Shown piece by piece: positions 47,392-56,880 of a DNA stretch of 64,000 bases (the first letter of the stretch is position 1; every line of letters begins with the position of its first letter). The notes beneath the pieces are model-generated. The model was given only the letters and a program-made list of their open reading frames with translations, did no database searches and had not been told where the DNA came from. A program made the translations under genes and the position numbers. Origin of the DNA: Planctomycetaceae bacterium (GTDB lineage Bacteria > Planctomycetota > Planctomycetia > Pirellulales > Pirellulaceae); assembly GCA_007694185.1 (NCBI GenBank), contig RECD01000148.1, positions 1 to 64,000 of the forward strand, given 5' to 3'.

Positions 47392-48081
47392 TTAACGGTG
47401 ACAGACCGCACAATGAACCTGCGGCTCGATGTGCTTCTCTTCGATCAACTGCTTGGCAGCCTCATGGGGATCGACCCCTTCGGGCCAAGTCCAGTCGAGC
47501 TTCGTCACGAACTCGGCAGGCCGGATGTGCGGGGTCGGGTCCCGGTGGCATTCGATGCACCACGCCATCGACAATTGCTTGTCCTGATGAACCACTTCCA
47601 TCTGGTCGATGCGGCCGTGACAGGACACGCAACTCACCCCGGCATGGACGTGCGCGGCGTGGTTGAAGTACACGAACTCGGGCAGGTTATGGACCCGCAC
47701 CCAAGCGACGCTCTGCCCCGTCTCCCAACTCTTGTGAATCGGCGCCAGGCGAGGGCTCGCCTGCTGGACGGCGGCGAGGTCGGTCAGGCCTTGAGCATCC
47801 GCGGGGCTGTGGCAATTGATGCAAGTTGCCGTCGGCGGGATCGCCGCGTGAGCCGCATCGAAAACGGTGTTGTGGCAATACCGGCAGTCCATCTTCAATT
47901 GGCCCGCGTGGATCGCGTGGCTAAAGGGAACCGGTTGGGTCGGCTGATAACCGACATTCAGCGTTTCGGGATCGGTAATCAATCCGCCCATCGCCCCGGC
48001 GTAGACGGCCCCACCGACGGCGGCGACGCCCAGCAGCATCAGGGTGCGGTTGATCCAACGTGGGAAAAGAAAACGTTCCAT
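47392..48081 (-). CDS. actA: Alternative Complex III pentaheme cytochrome ActA
   Basis: 229 residues from ATG 48081 (MERFLFPRWINRT). One N-terminal transmembrane anchor (about 12-32), then five CxxCH heme motifs: CRYCH, CINCH, CVSCH, CIECH, CAVCH. Five c-type hemes is the ActA hallmark. The in-frame extension to 48198 does not look like protein. First gene of the Act/cox block; it probably shares its message with actB, 132 bases downstream. Confidence 0.94.
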   Translation of the reverse strand: MERFLFPRWINRTLMLLGVAAVGGAVYAGAMGGLITDPETLNVGYQPTQPVPFSHAIHAGQLKMDCRYCHNTVFDAAHAAIPPTATCINCHSPADAQGLTDLAAVQQASPRLAPIHKSWETGQSVAWVRVHNLPEFVYFNHAAHVHAGVSCVSCHGRIDQMEVVHQDKQLSMAWCIECHRDPTPHIRPAEFVTKLDWTWPEGVDPHEAAKQLIEEKHIEPQVHCAVCHR

Positions 48082-48200
48082 AACTCCGAATATCAACTCC
48101 ACATTCCGGGGGACCGGGATGGTGATGCGATTGAACCGATGCCAAAAGCACGGCAAGAAAACGACGATCCGAGCTCGGCAAGGATGTCTCTCGGACACGC

Positions 48201-48230
48201 AGTATCGGGCCCAACTATCCTCGCTTACAA
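48201..48230 (-). promoter_or_regulatory. Candidate promoter for the Act/cox block
   Basis: Minus-strand TTGTAA (48225-48230) and GATACT (48201-48206) with an 18-base spacer, about 120 bases before the actA start. Weak matches; the only plausible pair I noticed in this gap. Confidence 0.28.
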
Positions 48231-48294
48231 GTCCACAGGACGCGAAGCGACATTGTGTCGCAGCTTGGCCGACTCCGGTTCGGCGACGTTCCGG

Positions 48295-49041
48295 TCAGCG
48301 GTCGGCGTCGAAGACCATCGGGACGAAGGCGACGGCAGCGATATCCAGCTGCTTCACTTCGCCATCCGCCCCTTTTCGGATCAGTCGCAGTGTTTGATTT
48401 CCGCGGCCCACGGGCAAAACCATTCGGCCTCCGGGGGCCAATTGGTCGACCAACGCCGCCGGGACCTGAGCCGGCGCGGCCGCCACGACGATGACCTGGT
48501 AAGGCGCGGCAGCCGGCCAGCCCCCATATCCGTCGGCATGCCGCACCCGAACGTTGGTGTAGCCAAGTTGCTCCAGCCGGGTCGCCGCTTGGCCGGCGAG
48601 TTCCGGAACGATCTCAAGGCCACAGACCTCGTCGACCAGTTCCGCCAAGATGGCGGCTTGATAGCCGCTCCCGCTGCCGACGTCTAACGCTCGGTCGCCG
48701 GCCCGCGGCCGCACGAGTTCCGTCATCAGGGCGACGATGTAGGGCTGCGAGATCGTTTGGCCGAAACCGATCGGCAGCGGCCGATCGGCGTAGGCTTCGT
48801 CAAACCGATCCGCGGGGACGAACAGGTGCCGAGGCACGCGGCGCAGCGCGGCGAGCACCCGCGGATCGCGGACGCCCCGGGCTTCGATCTGGTCGCGGAC
48901 CATCCCCCATCTCGCCGCTCTGCTCGCTTCGGGTTCCGGCATCGAATCCTCGCCGCTGAGCGACTCGCGGCGGGCGTCTGTGGGTAGCCAAGGCGGGTCG
49001 AGCGAGGGGGTGTCATCCCCGCCGTCCGTCGGATGAGGCAT
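48295..49041 (-). CDS. pcm: Protein-L-isoaspartate O-methyltransferase
   Basis: Repairs isoaspartyl residues in aged proteins using S-adenosylmethionine. The SAM site ALDVGSGSGYQAAILAEL, IGFGQTISQPYIVALM and RHLFVPA are family-specific, with LAPGGRMVLPVG near the end. Length 248 residues, with an N-terminal extension of about 45 residues; an internal start near MPEPEASRAA is possible. A small 6-base hairpin (48247-48261) lies after its stop. It lies upstream of the Act block on the same strand with a 213-base gap. Confidence 0.93.
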   Translation of the reverse strand: MPHPTDGGDDTPSLDPPWLPTDARRESLSGEDSMPEPEASRAARWGMVRDQIEARGVRDPRVLAALRRVPRHLFVPADRFDEAYADRPLPIGFGQTISQPYIVALMTELVRPRAGDRALDVGSGSGYQAAILAELVDEVCGLEIVPELAGQAATRLEQLGYTNVRVRHADGYGGWPAAAPYQVIVVAAAPAQVPAALVDQLAPGGRMVLPVGRGNQTLRLIRKGADGEVKQLDIAAVAFVPMVFDADR

Positions 49042-49090
49042 GGGAACTCCTGCGAATGAGCCGGCGGACCGCGGCCGGCGACTGGTCCGG

Positions 49091-50509
49091 TCAGGGGCGG
49101 GGGAAGTCGATCTTGCTGCTAACGATCACCGGCTGGCCATCACGCAGCCGTTCATTGCCGCGCACGATCACCGGGTCCCCATCGGCCAAGGCCGCCTCGT
49201 TCGTCGGCGTGACCGAAATCCAGCTATCCAAAGAAGGGCCGGTCGTCACCGGGACCAAGACCACTTTCTGATCAGCGACCTTCAGCACCGCAGGCTGAGC
49301 CCCTCCCAATTGCAACGCGTCTTTGGGGACCATCAGCATCGGACGACTGACGCCCGTCGGCAGGCTGACGCGGGACAACATCCCGGGAAGTAACGGATGC
49401 CGACCCTCCTCCATCGGGTTAGCGACTCGAACTTTGACCGGAAAGGTCCGTGCCCGCGGATCGGCTAGCGGGACGATCCGCACCACTTCGCCGTCGAAGG
49501 TGCGTCCGGGTAGGCCGTCGACTCGGATCGCGACTTGGTTGCCCAAGCGGACGAAGCCGATGTTGCTTTCCGGGACGTAGGCTTCGATTTCGATCGGATC
49601 GAGTTCGACGATTTCTGCGACGGCCATGCCCTGCTGCACCCAGGCGCCCGATTCGGTCAACTCGTTGACGATGAAACCGTCGAACGGGGCTTTCACAGTG
49701 TATTTATCGAGGCGATCCTCCAGCCCCGCGATGATCTGTTCCTGGACCGCGACCCGGGCAGCAGCCTGAGCGATCCGTTCTTCGCGTGGGCCGCGGCGGA
49801 CCAAGTCTAGCCGGCTGGTCGCTTCCGACAACAGCGCGACCGACCGCAGCGACTCGGCCTGGGCCTGCTCGTATTCGTCTTGCGAAATCCCCGCACCCGC
49901 CTCCATCAGGCGTTCGGAACGGGTCAGTTTCGCCTGGCTGTATTCCCGCATCGATTGGGCCGCCTCGACGACCGCTTCGGCCAACCGCAACTCTTCCGGC
50001 AAGGCGCCGTTCCGCAACTCCTCCAATTCCGCCATTCGCAATTGAAGCTCGGCTTTCGCCCCCGAGATCTCGATTTCGATCGTCAGCGTGCGGAGTTGAG
50101 CGATCGTCTGCCCCTGCGCGACCGCTTGCCCGGCCTTCAGCGGGAAGTCCAGAACCCGGCCATCGACGGCGCTGCCGACGACGACCTGTCGGTTGGCCAC
50201 CACCGTGCCGACGAACGATTGTCGGGCCGCGACGTCTTCCCGGATCACGGTGCCGATCACGACGTTGGCCGGACCTTGTTGGGCTGATGCCTGGCAAGCT
50301 CCGAGCCCGACGACCGCCGCGATGGCCACGCAGAGGAACAGGTGAGCGCTGCGCCGATCGACAACGCGGCAGCCGTTCCTTCGCTCGGCCGTTCGCGACC
50401 GAGCGCCGCCGGTCGGACCGGACGAAACGCGCGGCGAACGTGACGCAGTGGGCGGCTGCGGGAAGACGAATTGATCCGGACAGGAGGGTCGGTCCACTGG
50501 GCAGGGCAT
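49091..50509 (-). CDS. HlyD/RND-type periplasmic efflux adaptor
   Basis: Membrane fusion protein that would connect an inner-membrane exporter to an outer-membrane channel. A basic N-terminus precedes a hydrophobic signal (about 54-75, LFLCVAIAAVVGLGACQASA). LGAC could be a lipobox, or cleavage may follow ASA. Next come a barrel-sandwich hybrid half, a long alpha-helical hairpin (about 150-255, Glu/Ala/Arg-rich), the second lipoyl half YTVKAPFDGFIVNELTESGAWV, and a beta-barrel with FPVKVRVANP. The expected pump gene is not next to it. Start uncertain: the first 50 residues are poorly conserved in look. Confidence 0.85.
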   Translation of the reverse strand: MPCPVDRPSCPDQFVFPQPPTASRSPRVSSGPTGGARSRTAERRNGCRVVDRRSAHLFLCVAIAAVVGLGACQASAQQGPANVVIGTVIREDVAARQSFVGTVVANRQVVVGSAVDGRVLDFPLKAGQAVAQGQTIAQLRTLTIEIEISGAKAELQLRMAELEELRNGALPEELRLAEAVVEAAQSMREYSQAKLTRSERLMEAGAGISQDEYEQAQAESLRSVALLSEATSRLDLVRRGPREERIAQAAARVAVQEQIIAGLEDRLDKYTVKAPFDGFIVNELTESGAWVQQGMAVAEIVELDPIEIEAYVPESNIGFVRLGNQVAIRVDGLPGRTFDGEVVRIVPLADPRARTFPVKVRVANPMEEGRHPLLPGMLSRVSLPTGVSRPMLMVPKDALQLGGAQPAVLKVADQKVVLVPVTTGPSLDSWISVTPTNEAALADGDPVIVRGNERLRDGQPVIVSSKIDFPRP

Positions 50510-50865
50510 CTGTGTGGGCTTCCGCTGCGAAGGTTCGGGGAATGTGGACGTTGGGGCGAGCGGTCCAGTTTACACCATCGCCGCGAAACCTTCGCGGAAT
50601 CGCTGCCAGGGGGTCGTCGATTCCCGCATCGGCTAATCCTGCGTGGGCGCGCAGGGATCGTGACAAAAGGGGGTAGGGTTCGATCCGCCGGGACTCGACT
50701 GCGCGGCCGTCAGGGTTTAGGCTCGGGCCAGCGGAAATCCCCCACCGCGGTCGAGCTCGGTTCGGCCGATCCCGACCTCCTTCGGAGCCGGTTCGAGCGT
50801 CCAGAGCAAGCTCGCCGTGTTCGTTGTGAAGGATCGAAACCTCGACTGCCGACACAACGGTTCGA
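50510..50865. other. Divergent intergenic region, adaptor to SDR gene
   Basis: About 355 bases without a supported gene. A compact perfect hairpin CCGCGAA-ACC-TTCGCGG lies at 50581-50597, in front of the adaptor gene. No good promoter pair was found. Confidence 0.35.
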
Positions 50866-51786
50866 ATGTTGACCGATTGGGTCAAACCTGCTGTGGAGCA
50901 AACGCTTTTGCCTGCAACTTCTTCATCGATCGGCGTCGCGGTCGTCACCGGCGGTTCAGCCGGGTTGGGGTTCGGGATCGCGGCAGAGCTGATCCGAGCC
51001 GATTATCGGGTCGCCATCATCGGTCGCGATGCGGCCCGGGTCGAAATCGCGGCTGAGCGGTTGAACGAGCGGACACGATCGACCGACCGCTGCCTCGGGT
51101 TGGTGGGGGACGTGACCGACCCGGCGAGCGTGCGATCCTGTTTCGAGCGTGTCGAGCAGACCTGGGGGCGATTGGACGTGTTGGTCAATTGCGTCGGCCG
51201 CAGCGATCGGGGGCGGGTCGAATCGTTGACCCCCGAGCGGCTGGCTGAGTTGATCGCGGCCAACGTCACCTCCACCCTGCTCTGCTCGCAAGCGGCCTTG
51301 GCGAGCCTGTGTGCCAGCGGCGGGACGGTCGTCAACATCGGATCGTTGGCGGGAAAGATCGGTTCTCGTTACCTCGGCGGTTACTGCGCCGCGAAGCACG
51401 CCTTGTCCGGCTTGACCCAACAGATGCGTTTGGAGTGGCGTGACTACGGCGTGCATGTCGCGTTGGTCAGCCCCGGGCCGATCCGACGAGAGGACGCTGG
51501 GCGGCGGTACGCGGCTGAAATCGACGGTTTGCCGGCCAGTGCGGCTCAGCCCGCCGGCGGGGCACGATTGCGAGGGCTCGCGACCGAACGGGTGGCGGCC
51601 GAGGTGTTGAGTTGCATCCGCCGTCGTCATGCCGACCGGATCCTGCCCCGCCGCGTGCGGTTACTCCTCTGCCTGTTGCAGGCGTTTCCGGCTTGCGGCG
51701 ACTGGTTGGTCCTGAAGTTCACCGGCGGTTCGGCGACAGACGATTCAGCGGCCGGCGGTCCGGCGAAGGGTAAACGAGGGGAGTAG
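50866..51786 (+). CDS. Short-chain dehydrogenase/reductase
   Basis: Classical SDR oxidoreductase of 306 residues. The cofactor motif VVTGGSAGLGFGIA is at about residue 27. The NCVG strand, the serine region NIGSLAGKIGS and the catalytic Tyr/Lys pair in YCAAKHALSG are all present. About 25 residues precede the Rossmann fold, and the C-terminal 45 residues add a hydrophobic stretch (LLLCLLQAFPACGDWLVLKF) that might be a membrane-contacting helix. Substrate unknown. Confidence 0.88.
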   Translation: MLTDWVKPAVEQTLLPATSSSIGVAVVTGGSAGLGFGIAAELIRADYRVAIIGRDAARVEIAAERLNERTRSTDRCLGLVGDVTDPASVRSCFERVEQTWGRLDVLVNCVGRSDRGRVESLTPERLAELIAANVTSTLLCSQAALASLCASGGTVVNIGSLAGKIGSRYLGGYCAAKHALSGLTQQMRLEWRDYGVHVALVSPGPIRREDAGRRYAAEIDGLPASAAQPAGGARLRGLATERVAAEVLSCIRRRHADRILPRRVRLLLCLLQAFPACGDWLVLKFTGGSATDDSAAGGPAKGKRGE

Positions 51787-51836
51787 CTGGGCAAAATCTT
51801 TGGGATAGCGGATCGGCAGCCTGATTCGCCAGCGGG

Positions 51837-52292
51837 TCAGCTCGACGATTCGTCGGTGGCGGGCCCATCGGCGATTTCCAGATAGGCCGTCGCTCGGCTG
51901 GCAGCGGCGAACTGATCACGCGCGACCTTGACCCGCAGTTCGTTGTGGGGCAACAAATGGGTTCGGATCTCGACCCGCTCGGCGTCGGCCGACGGGGCGA
52001 GCGGAACGCCGTTCAAGCGAACATCGTCAGCCAAGCCCAGCAGGCCGCTGACCAACCACACCGCGGTCGATTCCTCGAGCCCGGAGGGCCGGTTGAACCG
52101 CCGCGAGTAGGTCACGAAACGATCGGAACAATCCGCGAGTGATCCGTCCGGGAGTGACACCGACTCCGTGGCCGCGTCCCCGGATAACGCCGGGTCGCAC
52201 GTGTCCCCGACTGCCGCCTTCACGTCATCAGCCGAATCGCATGCCGCCCGTTTCCAGGCGGCATGCAGGCGAATTCGATGGGTGCGATGCAT
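51837..52292 (-). CDS. Hypothetical protein, possible beta-sandwich
   Basis: 151 residues, not recognised. The segment FVTYSRRFNRPSGLEESTAVWLVSGLLGLADDVRLNGVPL followed by VEIRTHLLPHNELRVKV has the alternating pattern of the sugar-binding beta-sandwich of some glycoside hydrolases, but no catalytic part is present. Codon use resembles the neighbours. The first 45 residues are less protein-like, so the true start may be later. Just upstream of the giant Ig-like protein gene but on the opposite side of its stop. Confidence 0.5.
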   Translation of the reverse strand: MHRTHRIRLHAAWKRAACDSADDVKAAVGDTCDPALSGDAATESVSLPDGSLADCSDRFVTYSRRFNRPSGLEESTAVWLVSGLLGLADDVRLNGVPLAPSADAERVEIRTHLLPHNELRVKVARDQFAAASRATAYLEIADGPATDESSS

Positions 52293-52352
52293 GTTCGGAA
52301 CCGTCAGCCGATGCCGGATGGCTACGGCGAGGAGTGTGAAACGCCGGAACGA

Positions 52353-55300
52353 TTACTCCCACGATCCCAGCACTTGATCCACCAATTGACGGTAGTTCGA
52401 GTGCTTAGAGGCGATCGTTTCCCAATCGGAGTGTGCCTCGAGTGGCGTCATCGATTGGTAGTTCCTCAGGACCTTCACGACAGCCCGATTGGAGCTGAGC
52501 ATGAAGTCACCGTTGTCCCGCGACAGGAAATAGGTCTTGGGGTCGGAACCGTCGTCGAGGATCAGCGTCAGCAGCGCCGTGCCACCGCCCTGACCGATGG
52601 CGATCTCCGCGAACAGGACGTTGTCGAATCCGGTCGTCAATTCGAACAACTGCTGTTGGCCGCTGCTCGGGTTGACGATCATCGTCGCCAGCCCGAAGTC
52701 CGGGTTGTTCGCGTTCGGCGGCCAGCTCGAGTTGGTAGCGGCGTAGTCCGAAGCCAACAGGGCGCCCGATCCGGAGGCCAAACCGGTCCGTCCCAGCACG
52801 GTGAAGTTCAAGCCGGAAGCCTGCACGCCCCCATCCGGACCGATCACGACCTGAAAGCTCGTCGACGTGCCGCCCGAAGAGGTGCCGCTCGAATCGACCC
52901 GCTGACCGAAGATCAGCACGTTGGGCACCTCAAACGTCACCTGGTAGGTGCCCGGCGGAAGATCACGGAACGCGTACTGACCGTCCGAATTGGTCAGCAT
53001 CACGATGTCGATGTTTTCTTCGAACAGGTTGCTGTCCGCCGGACTGGTCAATCGCACCGGAACGCCGCCGACCGAAGGTTCGTTCGCGTCTTGAACGCCG
53101 TTTCGCACCGGCCTGGCGAGACTTTCGATGTAATCGGTGAAGATCGATCCGGAAATCGTCGACGGGGTGAACGGCTGGATGTCGAGCGTCACGACGCCGA
53201 CAGCGGTCAACCCGTTGCTGGTGATCGTGTACTGGAACTGGTCCGTCCCCTCCGACACACCCGCGGGCGGCGTGTAGGTGAAGCTGCCATCGCCGTTGCG
53301 TACCAACGTGCCGCCGGCTTGCGTCGTCGACGGGAAAGCGGTGATCAAGATCGGTTCGCCGCTGAACGGCCGCGCCGGTTCGTCGTTACCAAGTAGCCGC
53401 GATGCCGGGAAGGTCGTCGCGATGTTTGCCGTGACGCGGATCGTGTCCGGGTTGGCAACCGGCGGCAAGACGATCGGGTTGATCGTCACCGTGACGGTTC
53501 CGGTATCGGACACACCGTTGACGGTGGCCCGGTAGACGAGGGTGTCCGTGAACTGCGTCTGATTCAGGTTGAACGCGCTGGGGGTGTAGGTCAACTGATC
53601 GCCTTGGATCGTCGCCGTCCCCAATGAACCGTTGGTCACAATGCTGAAGCCGACCGGCAGGTCGACCGACACCGTCGCGGTCAACGCGATCGTCGCGGAG
53701 TTCGGTTGGCCACCACTCACCGGCTGTTCGGCGACCGACAGGGTTCGATTCGGGGCGTTGACCGTCAGTTCGGTAACGTTGATCGTCCCCAATTCGGTGA
53801 CGTCATCGACCGTGACCGAGTAGGTGAAGGTCAATTCCGCGAACGAACCGCTTTGGGGCGGCGTGTAAGTCAAGATCCCGGTAACGGGATTGACCTGGGC
53901 GGTGCCGACCGAAGGCATCGTGCCGATGCCAAAGGTCGGTGCTTCCTCGCTGCCGGCGATCGTCACCAACGGCTTCAAGTCGATCTGAACGGGCGGACCG
54001 CCCGGGAACGAGATCAGGCTGCCGGGGCCGGTTTCGATCGAAACCCCTTCGGAGATCGTGATCGTGCCGACGGCTTCCAATCCGGCCACCGTCACCCGGT
54101 AGGTGAACAAGGTCGTGCCGAACTCGGTCGCGGGAGGTTCGTAAGTGACGACGCTGCCGTCCAGATCGGCCGTCCCTTGGAGCGGCGCGGCGAGTGGTGG
54201 CGAGGTCGTGATGATTTCGAAGGTCGGCGTGTCGTCGGTGCCGGTGACGGTCACCAACGCGGCCAAATCGATGTCCCGAGGGTCATCGCCGGCCAGGATC
54301 GTCAACGATTGGTTGCGGGCGGTCAGCGACGCGATCTCGGTGATCGAAATCGTCCCCGATTGGCTCAGTCCGGCAAACCCCGGGATCGCGGGGATCGTCG
54401 CGGTGTAGGAGAAACTGTCGGAAGTGAAGCGGGCATCGGGCGGGTCGTAGGTGATCACGCCGTTGTTCAACATCACGGTCCCCTGCGTGCCGCTGCTGTC
54501 GATGCTGAACGCGACGTTGACCCCGTCGGGGACGCCCGTGGTCTGGACCAAGCCGTCGCCGATCAGATCGATCACGATCAACGGACCGGACTGGACCGCG
54601 TCGTAATCGGCGTCGTCCGCGACCAGGGTGATCTCGGGGTTCACCGTGACGGAGATCACACCTTCGTCCGAGGCCGGTTCGGGACCGGAGGTCGTGGCGC
54701 TGTAGCGGAACGAAGTGGTGCCGGTCTGATCGGCCGGCGGGGTGTAGGTGACGACGCCGTTGGCAGCCAATTGCACGGTCCCGAAGGCGGGGCCCGAGCC
54801 TTCCACCAATTCGATCGTGACCGCCGTGCCAGCCGGGATGGTGCTGATCAGCGTGTTCAGGTTCAGCGATACCGGGAGGCCGTTTTCGAACGTGCTGAGC
54901 GATCCGTTTTGGGCGACCACCGTCGCGGAATCGATCAAGGAAACGTCGATACGGCCATATCCACGAATGCCGTTGACGATCGCGATGTAACCGAACGAAT
55001 CTTCGCCCGTCTCCCCGGCAAAGGGGATGTAGGTCACGTTCGTGCCATCGATTTCCAAGTACCCCTTTTCGGGTTGGTCAAAGATTTCGATCGAGGGCTC
55101 CTCGTTGCCGCCGGTGATCACAATCAAGTCGGCCAGCGGTATTTCGGTCCCCGAACCGTTGGCGGGCACGTTCCGTGATGCGTTCATCGCTTGAACCGTG
55201 ATCGGCACGCCGGTCGGCGATTCGGCCATCACGAAGATCGAGCCGTTGCCGCTTCGGTTGATCTGGATCAGATCGTCGGGCAGGGGGTCGTCCGATCCGA

Positions 55301-56558
55301 ACAACGTGATCAAAGAGGACGTGTTGGTCGGCGGTTGCACGTAAAACTCCAGCCCGTCGATCACTTGGTTGACGCGGACGGGAACGCTGAAAGCGTCAAA
55401 CGGGTTCGGCAGGTCCTGGCCGAGGTTCAATTGATACCCGCTCCAGCCACCGACCAACGCGTCCGCGACGCCGCCGACGTTGAGGAAGCCGACGGTCGGG
55501 TCGAAGGTGCCGCCGTAGACCAATTGGCCGTAAAACTTCAGATTCGGAATCGGCAACGTGCGACTTTCGAAGTTCAAGCTTTCCCGCACCAAAGCAGGAT
55601 TGGCCGAACCGTCGTCCAAGCGGGGCTTCAGGTCTCGCGTCGTCGCGGCGACCGCGATCGGCTGCCCGTCGATGTCGGTCACCCTCGGCGTGACGATGAT
55701 GTTCGGGATGTCTCGATCGGCGTAGGTGAAGTTGTCGAACCGGACCTGGAACAGGTACGGGTCGGGCGGTACCGCCGACGAGCTTCGCGGGATCGCGCGG
55801 ACCTCGATGTCGTCATAGCCGAAATGGTTGTAGGCATCGCGAACGATGTTGGTGATGCCGGTGCCCGTCACGGTCCGCGTGTAAACTTCGCCCGGTCGGT
55901 CGGGGAAGGAGAAGTCGATCGAGCCGCCCCGCGTGCCGGAGAACGAGGCCGACAGTTCGACGAGTTGCATTTCACCCAAGACGGGCTCAAAAATCCCCTC
56001 CGGAATCTGGTTGCTGGCGATGTTCGCGAACATCGTGAAGGCGCCGATCCGGGCATCGTCGGGCGTCCGCAGGTCGCGGTAAAGCACTTCCAAATTGAAG
56101 GCCTGGCCGATGTCCACGATCAGCTCGCGGTTCGCCGCATTGAAGGCCGCGCCAAAACTCCCGTCTTCCGCCGTTCGCGGGTTGAGCTCCAACTCGATCA
56201 GCGGGGGGCTCTCCGCCTCTCCGCGGGCGATCCGATTCAGCACCAACAACGCGTCCAGCGGCGTGACCTCGTTGTCACCGGTCACGTCGAGATGGTTCGG
56301 CAAGTCGCCCCGGGTCATCCCCTCCAGGCTCGTTGGCGAATTTTCACGGGCGATGTGATTCAGCACCAACAACGCGTCGAGAGGCGTCACCTTCCAGTCG
56401 CCGTTGACGTCCTCCGGGATCGTGTAGTTGTGGGCGACCAGAATGTCTCCCGCCAACAGTTGCCGCTGCTCCAGAAGCTCGTTCCTCAACGGACGTCGAT
56501 TCTTGCGGCTGATCCGTTCCCGCGTCTGATGTCCGAAAAGTTTTACTAACTGTTTCAT
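52353..56558 (-). CDS. Giant secreted Ig-like repeat protein with N-terminal dockerins
   Basis: 1401 residues. A degenerate LEPR-type motif ELLEQRQLLAGD (27-38) marks planctomycete export. Two dockerin-like calcium repeats follow at once: DVNGDWKVTPLDALLVLN (about 50-72) and DVTGDNEVTPLDALLVLN (91-113). Next come an unassigned beta-rich region, about seven Ig/cadherin-like repeats of 80-90 residues with a YTPP...F.Y....G.I.V pattern (about 450-1110), and a SdrD/Cna-B-like domain (NGVQDANEPSVGGVPVRL, SDGQYAFRDLPPGTYQV). The C-terminus ends in YRQLVDQVLGSWE. Likely a cell-surface or matrix protein; adhesion is inference. Confidence 0.88.
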   Translation of the reverse strand: MKQLVKLFGHQTRERISRKNRRPLRNELLEQRQLLAGDILVAHNYTIPEDVNGDWKVTPLDALLVLNHIARENSPTSLEGMTRGDLPNHLDVTGDNEVTPLDALLVLNRIARGEAESPPLIELELNPRTAEDGSFGAAFNAANRELIVDIGQAFNLEVLYRDLRTPDDARIGAFTMFANIASNQIPEGIFEPVLGEMQLVELSASFSGTRGGSIDFSFPDRPGEVYTRTVTGTGITNIVRDAYNHFGYDDIEVRAIPRSSSAVPPDPYLFQVRFDNFTYADRDIPNIIVTPRVTDIDGQPIAVAATTRDLKPRLDDGSANPALVRESLNFESRTLPIPNLKFYGQLVYGGTFDPTVGFLNVGGVADALVGGWSGYQLNLGQDLPNPFDAFSVPVRVNQVIDGLEFYVQPPTNTSSLITLFGSDDPLPDDLIQINRSGNGSIFVMAESPTGVPITVQAMNASRNVPANGSGTEIPLADLIVITGGNEEPSIEIFDQPEKGYLEIDGTNVTYIPFAGETGEDSFGYIAIVNGIRGYGRIDVSLIDSATVVAQNGSLSTFENGLPVSLNLNTLISTIPAGTAVTIELVEGSGPAFGTVQLAANGVVTYTPPADQTGTTSFRYSATTSGPEPASDEGVISVTVNPEITLVADDADYDAVQSGPLIVIDLIGDGLVQTTGVPDGVNVAFSIDSSGTQGTVMLNNGVITYDPPDARFTSDSFSYTATIPAIPGFAGLSQSGTISITEIASLTARNQSLTILAGDDPRDIDLAALVTVTGTDDTPTFEIITTSPPLAAPLQGTADLDGSVVTYEPPATEFGTTLFTYRVTVAGLEAVGTITISEGVSIETGPGSLISFPGGPPVQIDLKPLVTIAGSEEAPTFGIGTMPSVGTAQVNPVTGILTYTPPQSGSFAELTFTYSVTVDDVTELGTINVTELTVNAPNRTLSVAEQPVSGGQPNSATIALTATVSVDLPVGFSIVTNGSLGTATIQGDQLTYTPSAFNLNQTQFTDTLVYRATVNGVSDTGTVTVTINPIVLPPVANPDTIRVTANIATTFPASRLLGNDEPARPFSGEPILITAFPSTTQAGGTLVRNGDGSFTYTPPAGVSEGTDQFQYTITSNGLTAVGVVTLDIQPFTPSTISGSIFTDYIESLARPVRNGVQDANEPSVGGVPVRLTSPADSNLFEENIDIVMLTNSDGQYAFRDLPPGTYQVTFEVPNVLIFGQRVDSSGTSSGGTSTSFQVVIGPDGGVQASGLNFTVLGRTGLASGSGALLASDYAATNSSWPPNANNPDFGLATMIVNPSSGQQQLFELTTGFDNVLFAEIAIGQGGGTALLTLILDDGSDPKTYFLSRDNGDFMLSSNRAVVKVLRNYQSMTPLEAHSDWETIASKHSNYRQLVDQVLGSWE

Positions 56559-56880
56559 CGCCTATCCCAGGGATTGAGCCACCAAAGTGGGAAGTTTCGT
56601 CGTCGCGAATCGATAAACCAGGATCAGAAAAGCGACCAAAAGCCGAATCAAAATGAGGACCGGTAGTGCTACCGAATCTCCGCAGCGTCCTCGAAGGCCC
56701 CCGAAACCCGACCCTGCACTAGGATCGAACCGAGAAGCATGCTGACGCCAATGTTTTTCCTATATTAGCCAATCGATCCATCTTATCAACGCGAATGCCG
56801 ACAATTGGTGGATGTCCGTTTCCGAGCGTTCCGATTTGGACGCCGCCGACCGGCACTCGGTTCCTCCGGCGGCCGCAAAA
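56559..56880. other. Intergenic region and long leader of Ig-like protein gene
   Basis: About 320 bases with no gene. It contains a good promoter (separate entry), giving a leader of about 200 bases. A perfect inverted repeat CGGTAG-TG-CTACCG (56661-56674) lies inside the leader and could be a hairpin or protein site. Confidence 0.45.
56762..56789 (-). promoter_or_regulatory. Sigma-70 promoter for Ig-like protein gene
   Basis: Minus-strand -35 TTGATA (56784-56789) and -10 TAATAT (56762-56767) with a 16-base spacer, in an AT-rich patch. The ATG at 56558 is about 200 bases downstream. Confidence 0.6.

Noticed and set aside
53706-56549. Two long plus-strand open frames opposite the Ig-like protein
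   Set aside because: Their Arg/Asp/Gly-rich periodic sequence mirrors the repeats on the coding strand; no independent evidence.
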